From Bacteroidales bacterium (GTDB lineage: Bacteria > Bacteroidota > Bacteroidia > Bacteroidales > UBA932): a DNA stretch of 58,340 nucleotides. A program made the translations under genes and the position numbers. Shown one piece after another: positions 16,529-23,971 of this stretch. Numbering within the stretch: position 1 is the stretch's first letter; each line of letters opens with the position of its first letter. The notes below the pieces were generated by a model. That model was not told the DNA's origin. It saw nothing but the letters and a program-made list of their open reading frames with translations, and did not search any database. The stretch lies in contig JAFRXO010000072.1 in the NCBI GenBank assembly GCA_017443465.1, forward strand, positions 1-58,340. The letters are read 5' to 3'.

Positions 16529-17632
16529 ATGAAACGCATATCCTTCCTTGATTACCTTCGGATTACGGCCTGCTTCATGGTGATGCTGGTCCATGCCAGC
16601 GAGAACTTCTATGCTGCCGATGCTTCCGGCCTTGCCGGTAACGTGAGCATGCTGGCAAACGAGACCAACCGTTTCTGGGTTGCTTTCTGGGACGGAGGCG
16701 TAAGCCGGGCATGCGTTCCCCTGTTCATGATGATTTCCGCTTTCCTGCTTGTCCCCGTAAAAAAAGGGATGACAATGGGGCAGTTCTATAAAAAGCGTCT
16801 TCTCCGGATACTTCCGCCGATGGTATTCTTCATGCTTGTCTACACCTTCCTTCCCCTTCTGTGGGGCGGGATGACCCTGGAACAGTCGATTCAGGATTTC
16901 AAGATGCTTCCGTTCAACTTCCCGAGCATGGCCGGCCACCTGTGGTTCATGTATCCCCTCATAGGCCTCTATCTGATCATGCCGGTCATATCCCCTTGGC
17001 TGGAAAAGGCTTCGGCGAAGGAGGAGCGCCTGTTCCTTTATCTTTTCGCGTTCTCTACCCTCATCCCCTGGCTCAGGCGTTTCGTATCCGCAGAGCTCTG
17101 GGGTGAATGCTTTTGGAACAATTTCTCCCTCCTGTGGTATTGCTCCGGATTCATCGGCTATCTGGTGCTGGCGCATTACATCCGCTTCCACCTGGACTGG
17201 GGCAACAGGAAAAGGATGATAACCGGAGGCATATGCTTCCTTGCCGGCGCAGCATTCACCGCTTGGTCCTTCTGGTGGAAAGGAGTTCCCGGAGTCACCA
17301 TTGAGACTCCTATGCTGGAGTGGTCCTGGGAGTTCTGCACTCCCAACGTGCTCCTCGCAACCTTCGGACTGTTCGTGATGTTCACATGCATCCCCGAGCG
17401 GAAGGCCCGTCCGTCGGTAGAAGGAACCGCCCGCCTGACATATGGGATGTACCTGATGCACCTGCTGTTCCTCGCTCCCTTAGCGAAGCTTTTCATCGGC
17501 GGAGATGTCGCCGATCCTCTCGTTCCGACAGGCCTTGCCATACCCCTGATCGCAATCTGCACATTCATATGCAGCGCGGTCACTGCAAAGGTCATCTCAC
17601 TGATCCCCGGGAGCAGATATTTCATCGGATAA
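16529..17632 (+). CDS. Membrane acyltransferase (acyltransferase 3 family)
   Basis: A 367-aa integral membrane protein. It opens with FLDYLRITACFMVMLVHASENFY, the family motif in which the His near residue 25 is catalytic, followed by about ten hydrophobic segments and SRACVPLFMMISAFLL near 70. Members transfer acyl groups, often acetyl, to exported polysaccharide, lipid or peptidoglycan sugars. The acceptor here is unknown. The start is in a CATATG context and is divergent from the Gfo/Idh gene. No neighbour points to a particular envelope polymer. Confidence 0.85.
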   Translation: MKRISFLDYLRITACFMVMLVHASENFYAADASGLAGNVSMLANETNRFWVAFWDGGVSRACVPLFMMISAFLLVPVKKGMTMGQFYKKRLLRILPPMVFFMLVYTFLPLLWGGMTLEQSIQDFKMLPFNFPSMAGHLWFMYPLIGLYLIMPVISPWLEKASAKEERLFLYLFAFSTLIPWLRRFVSAELWGECFWNNFSLLWYCSGFIGYLVLAHYIRFHLDWGNRKRMITGGICFLAGAAFTAWSFWWKGVPGVTIETPMLEWSWEFCTPNVLLATFGLFVMFTCIPERKARPSVEGTARLTYGMYLMHLLFLAPLAKLFIGGDVADPLVPTGLAIPLIAICTFICSAVTAKVISLIPGSRYFIG

Positions 17633-17696
17633 TTCCCATATACCTTTAATTAATAAGGGCCTGGCCAAAAAAAACTTCAAATTTTTTCAAAAAAAG

Positions 17697-17727
17697 TTTG
17701 GAGATTAAAAATATAGTCTTACCTTTG
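17697..17727 (+). promoter_or_regulatory. Promoter of the GntR/ABC/GIN operon
   Basis: TTTG (697-700 of the 17 kb block) and TACCTTTG (720-727) are separated by exactly 19 bp, one of the best matches to the Bacteroidetes consensus in the window. The transcription start would fall inside the inverted repeat that begins at the next base. Confidence 0.75.
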
Positions 17728-17753
17728 TAGTGTCATATTGAACTAATACACTA
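17728..17753. promoter_or_regulatory. Probable GntR (YtrA-type) operator
   Basis: An interrupted palindrome with perfect 6-bp arms, TAGTGT - 14 bases - ACACTA, plus three further inner pairs. It abuts the -7 element, so a bound repressor would block transcription initiation. The GntR gene at 19413 in the same operon is the natural candidate, giving autoregulation. Confidence 0.6.
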
Positions 17754-17804
17754 TAAAGGCATGATAAAAATCGATAACTGGCATTCAGTTACGGCCCGAA
17801 AGAG

Positions 17805-18590
17805 GTGCTGAAAAACATCAGCATGAATCTTGAGCCAGGCAAGATCTACGGTCTCCTGGGCGAAAACGGAGTGGGCAAAACCACCCTTCTGACTCTCCTC
17901 TCCGGACTCAAGAAAACCGGATCAGGCACCATCGATATCGATGGACAGGATCCCTACAAGAGGCAGCCTTCCCTCCTGGAGAAGATCTATTACCTTCCCG
18001 ACGAGGTCGCCCCGTCCCCGGAGCGGGCCACCCGCTGGGCAAAGAGCAAAGGTGTCTTCTGGCCGGGCTTCTCGATGGACAAGTTCCTCGAGATAATGGC
18101 CGAGTTCGAGACCGATCCCTCTCAGAAGATGACAACCATGTCGTCAGGACAGTTGAAGAAGACCTACATCTCCTTCGCCCTAGCCTGCAACCCGGAGTAT
18201 ATCTTCATGGATGAGCCCACGAACGGACTCGACATCCCGTCAAAGGCCCAGTTCCGCCAGACCATACTCAGGCACACTTCCATGGACGCTGTCCTGGTCA
18301 TCTCCACCCACCAGGTAAGGGACCTCGAGAACATCATCGATCCTATAATCATCCTGGATAGACGTGAGGTCCTCCTCAACGCTTCCCTGGAAGAAATCTC
18401 CAGGAAGCTCTACTTCGACTACGGGAATGTACTCCTTCCGGAGAGCCTTTATTCAGAGCAGCTTCCAGGCGGCTTCATCCAGGTGGTCCAGAACACTACC
18501 GGTCAGGAGAGCAAGGTCAACATCGAAGCCCTCTTCAATGCAGTACACAAGAACAAAGAACTCGTAAAAACTCTCTTCAGCCATGAGTAA
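17805..18590 (+). CDS. ABC transporter ATP-binding protein, N-terminus frameshifted
   Basis: The readable frame (261 aa) has Walker A GLLGENGVGKTTLL near residue 17, a signature MSSGQLKK near 112, Walker B YIFMDEPTNGLD near 133 and the H-loop STHQVRD near 166. A start at 17761 (MIKIDN) with a good leader is out of frame, but the other frame reads LAFSYGPKEVLKN directly upstream of 17805. The expected N-terminus, MIKIDN joined to LAFSYGPKEV, would be restored by adding one C near 17778. So either the gene has a 1-base deletion (or sequence error), or translation starts late at 17805, which would lose the first strand of the fold. It overlaps the permease gene by 8 bp. Confidence 0.85.
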   Translation: MLKNISMNLEPGKIYGLLGENGVGKTTLLTLLSGLKKTGSGTIDIDGQDPYKRQPSLLEKIYYLPDEVAPSPERATRWAKSKGVFWPGFSMDKFLEIMAEFETDPSQKMTTMSSGQLKKTYISFALACNPEYIFMDEPTNGLDIPSKAQFRQTILRHTSMDAVLVISTHQVRDLENIIDPIIILDRREVLLNASLEEISRKLYFDYGNVLLPESLYSEQLPGGFIQVVQNTTGQESKVNIEALFNAVHKNKELVKTLFSHE

Positions 18591-19407
18591 CGTATTCAAC
18601 CTGAAAAGATTCGGGAATTATTTCGCATATGACTGCCGTCGCGCGTGGAACCTGTTCGGACTCACCCTCATCCTCGCAGCGCTCGCTCCCGTCATTATCT
18701 TCATCATACAGCAGCTTTTCTCGCTCATACTCGACGGACATATGTCCGAAACCAACGTCGGCGTACACTTAGGCTTCCTGGCAGTAGGTGCCGCGGTAAT
18801 CGTGATGATCGCACCTTCGACCATATATGGCAGCCTGACCGAGAAGAAGAGCGGTTCATCATGGCTCATGATCCCCGCTTCCTCATTCGAGAAGTGGCTC
18901 TCTATGTCCCTGGTACTCACTATAGTCATCATAGCAGCTTTCTGCCTCGTCTTCTTCGCCGGAGACGGTCTCATGTCGCTCCTGTTCCCGGGCACATATG
19001 GATCTTGGACAGCCTCGGAAATTTCTTCCATCTACTCGAAATACCTGAATGCCCTCAACACCAACGAGATGCCGATTACGATCAACTTCCCGGCCCTGTT
19101 ATTCACAGGGATGGCGGAATGGGTGCTGGTTTTCGCCATCGGAGCCCTCTATTTCAAGAGAGCCAAAATCGCCAAGACCATCCTGGTACTCATAGGCCTG
19201 AGCCTCATCCTCGGAATAATCATTTCCTTCATCATGGTCCACGGAGGAGCCGACTTCATCAGGAACCTGGTTGAAAAATTGGAGATCGAGTTAGATCCGG
19301 GCAAACTCATTACCTCTTTCAATGTTGTGTTGAACATCCGCACCTTAATCGTCCTCGGCGGACTGCTGGCCTGGCTGTTCTTCCGCATCAAGACCCTCAA
19401 ACACTAG
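18583..19407 (+). CDS. ABC transporter membrane subunit
   Basis: A 274-aa protein with six likely membrane segments (for example LFGLTLILAALAPVIIFII near residue 23, GFLAVGAAVIVMIA near 65, VLTIVIIAAFCLVFFAG near 108, ILVLIGLSLILGIIISFIM near 200, TLIVLGGLLAWLFF at the end). It is probably the permease partner of the ATPase upstream. The ATPase-permease-GntR-GIN order is common in Bacteroidetes. The cargo is unknown; related Bacillus YtrA systems respond to cell-wall stress. Confidence 0.82.
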   Translation: MSNVFNLKRFGNYFAYDCRRAWNLFGLTLILAALAPVIIFIIQQLFSLILDGHMSETNVGVHLGFLAVGAAVIVMIAPSTIYGSLTEKKSGSSWLMIPASSFEKWLSMSLVLTIVIIAAFCLVFFAGDGLMSLLFPGTYGSWTASEISSIYSKYLNALNTNEMPITINFPALLFTGMAEWVLVFAIGALYFKRAKIAKTILVLIGLSLILGIIISFIMVHGGADFIRNLVEKLEIELDPGKLITSFNVVLNIRTLIVLGGLLAWLFFRIKTLKH

Positions 19408-19412
19408 AAGCC

Positions 19413-19751
19413 ATGGAATTCGACGACAATAAACCCATATACATACAGATCGCCGACAACATTGCCGGAAGGATCCTCTCCGGGGAACTGAAACCCGGAG
19501 AAAGGATCCCGTCTGTAAGGGAATGGGGCGGAAACATAGGGGTCAACCCCAACACCGTAGCCCGTTCATATGAATTGCTTTCCAACAAGGGAATCATATT
19601 CAACCAGCGCGGAATAGGATACTTCATCGCGGCTGACGCCCTGGATATCATCTCCTCCGCAGAGCGCACCAAATTCATCCAGGAAGAGATACCCGCCTTC
19701 GTGGAACGGGCCAGACTCCTTGGGATAGACTTAAAACAGCATATACAATAA
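19413..19751 (+). CDS. GntR-family regulator, YtrA subfamily
   Basis: At 112 aa this is a short GntR protein of the YtrA type, with a winged helix (PIYIQIADNIAGRILSGELKPGERIPSVREWGGNIGVNPNTVARSYELLSNKGII, residues ~8-62) and only a small C-terminal dimerisation helix pair. It lacks a large ligand-binding domain. It lies 5 bp after the permease gene. The inverted repeat over the operon promoter (17728-17753) is its likely target. Confidence 0.9.
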   Translation: MEFDDNKPIYIQIADNIAGRILSGELKPGERIPSVREWGGNIGVNPNTVARSYELLSNKGIIFNQRGIGYFIAADALDIISSAERTKFIQEEIPAFVERARLLGIDLKQHIQ

Positions 19752-19771
19752 ACGACAAACACGATAATACC

Positions 19772-20554
19772 ATGAAAAACATCATAAGATACTCAACCCT
19801 GCTGACCATTTCGGTTTCATTCCTTTTCATTTCATGCAGCTTCATAGGGGTTAACAAGAACTACGAAAAAGATATTTACGGAAGCGCGATCATAGACGGC
19901 CTCAATATCACCCTCAATGACAGCGGAGAGACCTCGACCAAGACATATGATGTGACCGGTTTCAAGTCCATCAAGACAAACATCCCCTGCAAGATAAACT
20001 ACGTCATGGGACCGGAATCCCTGAGCATCTCGGCGACCGAGACAGTGTTCAGCCACCTGGATGTCAAAGTAGTGGACAGCGTCCTTGTAATAGAAACCCG
20101 CGGAGTCAAGATCCGCAACCAGCGTTCCAACAGGATCGAGGTCTCAGCCCCGGTACTCGCAGGCTTCGAAGTAAACGGAGCGGTAGATTTCCACTCGGAC
20201 AGGATTGTGGCCGATGATTTCTCCTGCAATATCAACGGAGCAGGAGATGTCTATATCAACTCCCTTGAAGCAAAGGATGTTTCCGTGGAAGTCAACGGAG
20301 CCGGAGACCTTAATATAGAACACTTCAGGTGCGAAGAAGCGAACGTAGAAATCAACGGGGCCGGAGACCTCGCCGTAGAAGACCTGGACTGCAACAACAT
20401 CAGGATCGAGGTCAACGGAGCCGGAGACGTATCCCTTTCCGGGAAAGCCCGTACGGCTCGTGTCGACATCACAGGTGCAGGTGACGTCAAAGCCTCGTCT
20501 CTCGAGTGCGATGACTTCGTAAAGACGGTCAACGGTAAGATCCGTTCTAAGTAA
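19772..20554 (+). CDS. Head GIN-domain (DUF2807) lipoprotein
   Basis: The 260-aa product has a lipoprotein signal (SFLFISC, Cys near residue 21) and a DUF2807 right-handed parallel beta-helix. Five consecutive turns carry the same NGAGD or TGAGD unit (for example EVNGAGDLNIE, EINGAGDLAVE, EVNGAGDVSLS, DITGAGDVKAS), spaced about 20 residues apart. These proteins are often encoded with YtrA-type ABC systems and face the envelope; their function is not settled. It is the last gene of the operon and converges on the GH106-like gene with a 29-bp gap. Confidence 0.85.
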   Translation: MKNIIRYSTLLTISVSFLFISCSFIGVNKNYEKDIYGSAIIDGLNITLNDSGETSTKTYDVTGFKSIKTNIPCKINYVMGPESLSISATETVFSHLDVKVVDSVLVIETRGVKIRNQRSNRIEVSAPVLAGFEVNGAVDFHSDRIVADDFSCNINGAGDVYINSLEAKDVSVEVNGAGDLNIEHFRCEEANVEINGAGDLAVEDLDCNNIRIEVNGAGDVSLSGKARTARVDITGAGDVKASSLECDDFVKTVNGKIRSK

Positions 20555-20583
20555 TAAGCCTGGAAACCATACCCGACGGATAA

Positions 20584-23500
20584 TTACCTGTAGACCAATT
20601 TGACAGGCCCGATCAGACCCGATCGGGCCTGTCCTCTGTAAGGAGTGGGAATTGTCTGGTAATGATTGGCCAGGGAACTGTAGACCAGCACCTCGATGTG
20701 GTTAAGGCCTTCGCTGACATATGGGGTGATATCCATTTCATACGGACCGGCCAGGAGCACTCCGGCATCCTTTCCGTTGACTGAGACCTCACATGTAGCA
20801 TCCACTTCACCCAGATCCAGCGATACTGACCGGCCGCCGTCTATCCGGATGTCCTTGCTGTACCGGATGCCTCCGGAGAAGAACTTCAGGGCACCCGCCT
20901 TGGACCAGTCCCCGCTGCGGAGTTTTCCGCCATCGCACACCATCTGGACCGGTTCCGCGAAAAATGCCGGGCCCGGATGCCCCAGGGACGGCTTACCTAT
21001 TACTTCAACGGGAACGGTTCCGGAAAGATTCCCCGGCAGCCTGACTTCGTATGTGTCCCCATTCCTGGTAATGCTGCCGGACGGAATGGTCTTCCCGCCA
21101 GCCTTTACCCTTTCTATCTCACCGCAGACCCTCATCAGCATTGACCTGGTCCCGGGAGCAGTCTCGAACCGGTACTGCCACCTCCCGGTCCCTTTGCAGT
21201 CAAAGGGCACGAAACCGGTATCCCACCAGCTCGACGCTACTATGGAATCATTCAGGCCGTGTGCCTTGGGGCCCTCCGACCCTTTCGGGTAAAGCATCAC
21301 CATGGACCTGTCCCTGAATTCCCAGGTACTGGAAACCAGTTTCTTAAGGTCATATTCCGTCTTTTTCGTGTCCTTGTAGGCCAGCAGCAGGGAATGCCAC
21401 CCCTGCGACAGGTTGACCTCCTGTGAAGCGACAACTGCGTTGTCAATAAAGATCCTGTAGGGCTCGACGCCCTTCCTGACGATTTCATATGCACCATCCC
21501 GGGGGACATACATGTCCGCGGCGAACAGCTGGTGCCCGCCCTGGTCCAAGATCAGGAACTTCTCATCCACCTTGGCTTTAAGGCCGTGGTAACCCTGGCT
21601 CCCCGGGCTGTCAAAGACACCGTATTGCCACGAGAACGGGTACAGGTCCCATCCCGAAGTGTCCGGCAGGCGGGACAGCCAGGCGTCCAGGTCCACACCG
21701 GCAGGCAGGTTACGGGTTCGCATATAAGGTGCGTAACCATATATTCCTGATCCCTTTATGGAAGTCCCAAGCGCCTTGTAGGAGAATTCGCGTGCCTCGG
21801 CTCCGATCAGTCCGTCCGTGGCCGGGAGCCTGAAATCCCCCCATTTGTTGTTCATCGTCGGGATGATCTCGATGTCCCATTCTCCCTTGACCGGCTTCGT
21901 TGACACCGAGGTCCTCCTGGTGGCCGTCTCTCCGGAAGCCATAAGAGGTTCGCCGGGAGAGAAGACAATCACCTCTGATGTCCCGGTCGCCCCTTCAAAC
22001 CTCACGGTCGAGCATTTCCCGTCAGTCCTTATTATCTCGACAGGGGTCCTAGTGCCGTGCAGGGCATCCCATCTTTCAGCCTTTCCGGCAGAGCGGAATG
22101 TCATTTCATCCCCGCTCTTGACATCCATCACCATGTACAGGTCCCTTTCGCCGATCCGGCGGTGAAGCACCTTTCCTTCCCCGGAAGCGGGAGTGAAATC
22201 CGGGGTCAGGAGTCCCCTGATGTCCGCAGCGATCGATGAATAATCTTTCCTGTCATATGACTTGGACGCCTGGACGGAAGCCATACTCTCGCCGACCGTA
22301 AGGACGATTCCGCCATGGCTGATGAATTCCCGGACCTTCGCGAGGGTCTCACCGTGCATCGCACGGGTGTCCGCAAGCAACAGGACCTTGTAGCTCTCCG
22401 ACGAGACATCAAGCCTCCCGGCGGACACGTCGGCACCTTGGATAGACTTGTAGTCTATGAAATCATAATCCAGCCCGTGCTCGCTGAGGAAAAAGGAGAC
22501 ATCGAAAGTCAGGTCGGGTTTGGCCTGCGGATAAGCCTGCATTGTCTCGGTCGGGTAAAGGACTGCGATGTCGCAGACATGGTCTCCCTGGCTGAGGACG
22601 TAGCACATCCTCTCGGCATATTTCAGCCAATGCTTCATGTGCGGCCAGTAAGGCATGCGGAAATGGAAGCTGGGCGGAGCCCATTCCCACCATCCGCCAT
22701 GGGTCGAATAGTACAGTCCGTGGAGGCACAGGAGGTTTCCTCCCGCGATGAGATGATGGTCGAGCTGCCGTGTAAGCACTCCTCCGTTAGCATCCCACCC
22801 CATGCTGTGGAAGGCCTCGAGCCAGGTCCTGGGACGGTTGTACATATGCGCTATGCTGCTGGAAACCTTGGTCTGGCGGAAGCTGCTGCCCCTGGCGGGA
22901 GCATCGTTTCCCGGTGCGGTGTACCAGCTGATGGCCCGGAAATAGTCCATGTACTGGAGTGGCCTGAGTCCCCGGCCCATATTATCGCAGCCATATATGA
23001 GGCCCCTGCTGCTGTTCCAGTTGAAAATAGGCTTGAAGTACCTCTCTTCAACAAGTTCGGTGACCACTTCAGCATAGTCCAGCCGCACCTTGGCAGCCTC
23101 CTCGCTCACCTCTCCGTCCTTGGAAGCAAACAGGGCCGGCAGCCATGGAATTATGTCATATCCTTTCCTCTCCCTGAATATCTCCTCCATCCCCTCGCAC
23201 CAGGAAAGGATTGTCGGATAATACATCAGCTCATCCGTGAAGAAATAATTCATCCCCTTCAGCCCCTCTTCGTCCATACTGTCTTCAAACGGCTGGAAGT
23301 ATTTCTCAATCACCTTCTTGCCGTATTCGGGATGAAGCTCCGGAGAACCGGTGACATAAATTATGTCGAGGCTGTCACCTACTTCGGCAGACCAAAGCGG
23401 AGTCACCTTGAGTTCGGCCGAAAGGGCGACTTTCTCCCTCTTGAGCTTTCCGGGATAAGTCTTGAATTCCGGACTGTTCCGTATTTCATCAATGAATCCC

Positions 23501-23970
23501 CCGTTTCCGGGCCACGCTACGACATAGTCATCCATCCCCAGGCCTATGCCCTTTTCGGCACACAGCTTCGAGAAGTCATTCCAGATCTCCCTCCACTGGG
23601 GCGAAAACACCTTGGGTTCACCTTCGCTCGGCACCCCGCAAGGGCCGTGTCCGGCTGCATTCTCAAGGGTATCCACCCTGAAGGATGTGTGGTTGTAGCT
23701 GATGTTGAGTCCGTCGGTAGAGGCGTCCGCAAGGAGTTCAAGCTCCTCACGCAGCCTTTCCAGCTTCAAAGTGTCCCCAGGCCACCAGAAAAAGGGGACA
23801 TTGCCGTAGCCTTTCGGAGGATTAACGAACTTTTCTTCGAGGCGGGATGCGCTTTCTTTGTCCGGCCAGCCCTTGAATGCCTGGCGCGGGACCTGGGCCG
23901 ACAGGGATGCCGACCAGGACAGGATACAGATTGCGGCGAGCAGACGCCACGCAGAAAAGATTCCTCTCAT
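20584..23970 (-). CDS. Large exported glycosidase, GH106-like (alpha-L-rhamnosidase type)
   Basis: The 1128-aa product has a signal peptide (LLAAICILSWSASLSAQ) and the look of a GH106-type enzyme: NVPFFWWPGDTLKLERLREELELLADASTDGLNISYNH at the start of the barrel, GLGMDDYVVAWPGNGG near 130, MNYFFTDELMYY near 237 with a probable catalytic Glu, and a late beta-sandwich region (DIRIDGGRSVSLDLGEVDATCEVSVNGKDAG) that resembles a galactose-binding fold. Known GH106 members remove alpha-L-rhamnose. The start follows the previous stop by 1 bp, so it is the last gene of the 30.1-20.6 kb operon. Family assignment is by eye, and other GH106-related clans are possible. Confidence 0.72.
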   Translation of the reverse strand: MRGIFSAWRLLAAICILSWSASLSAQVPRQAFKGWPDKESASRLEEKFVNPPKGYGNVPFFWWPGDTLKLERLREELELLADASTDGLNISYNHTSFRVDTLENAAGHGPCGVPSEGEPKVFSPQWREIWNDFSKLCAEKGIGLGMDDYVVAWPGNGGFIDEIRNSPEFKTYPGKLKREKVALSAELKVTPLWSAEVGDSLDIIYVTGSPELHPEYGKKVIEKYFQPFEDSMDEEGLKGMNYFFTDELMYYPTILSWCEGMEEIFRERKGYDIIPWLPALFASKDGEVSEEAAKVRLDYAEVVTELVEERYFKPIFNWNSSRGLIYGCDNMGRGLRPLQYMDYFRAISWYTAPGNDAPARGSSFRQTKVSSSIAHMYNRPRTWLEAFHSMGWDANGGVLTRQLDHHLIAGGNLLCLHGLYYSTHGGWWEWAPPSFHFRMPYWPHMKHWLKYAERMCYVLSQGDHVCDIAVLYPTETMQAYPQAKPDLTFDVSFFLSEHGLDYDFIDYKSIQGADVSAGRLDVSSESYKVLLLADTRAMHGETLAKVREFISHGGIVLTVGESMASVQASKSYDRKDYSSIAADIRGLLTPDFTPASGEGKVLHRRIGERDLYMVMDVKSGDEMTFRSAGKAERWDALHGTRTPVEIIRTDGKCSTVRFEGATGTSEVIVFSPGEPLMASGETATRRTSVSTKPVKGEWDIEIIPTMNNKWGDFRLPATDGLIGAEAREFSYKALGTSIKGSGIYGYAPYMRTRNLPAGVDLDAWLSRLPDTSGWDLYPFSWQYGVFDSPGSQGYHGLKAKVDEKFLILDQGGHQLFAADMYVPRDGAYEIVRKGVEPYRIFIDNAVVASQEVNLSQGWHSLLLAYKDTKKTEYDLKKLVSSTWEFRDRSMVMLYPKGSEGPKAHGLNDSIVASSWWDTGFVPFDCKGTGRWQYRFETAPGTRSMLMRVCGEIERVKAGGKTIPSGSITRNGDTYEVRLPGNLSGTVPVEVIGKPSLGHPGPAFFAEPVQMVCDGGKLRSGDWSKAGALKFFSGGIRYSKDIRIDGGRSVSLDLGEVDATCEVSVNGKDAGVLLAGPYEMDITPYVSEGLNHIEVLVYSSLANHYQTIPTPYRGQARSGLIGPVKLVYR
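20602..20633. repeat. Perfect 13-bp hairpin at the 3' end of the GH106-like gene
   Basis: A perfect 13-bp inverted repeat (602-614 with 621-633 of the 20 kb block) with a 6-base loop. It lies inside the last coding codons of the GH106-like gene and 48 bp past the stop of the convergent GIN gene. Neither strand has a T-run after it, so it is not a classical intrinsic terminator. Confidence 0.7.
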
Positions 23971-23971
23971 G

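Noticed and set aside
17641-17700. A- and T-rich stretch as an intrinsic terminator for the acyltransferase gene
   Set aside because: Only a 6-bp weak stem (AAACTT/AAGTTT) can be formed, so it is too weak to call.
20200-20500. Tandem DNA repeat or CRISPR-like array
   Set aside because: The regular pattern comes from the NGAGD protein repeats of the DUF2807 beta-helix; the DNA units differ and there are no spacers.
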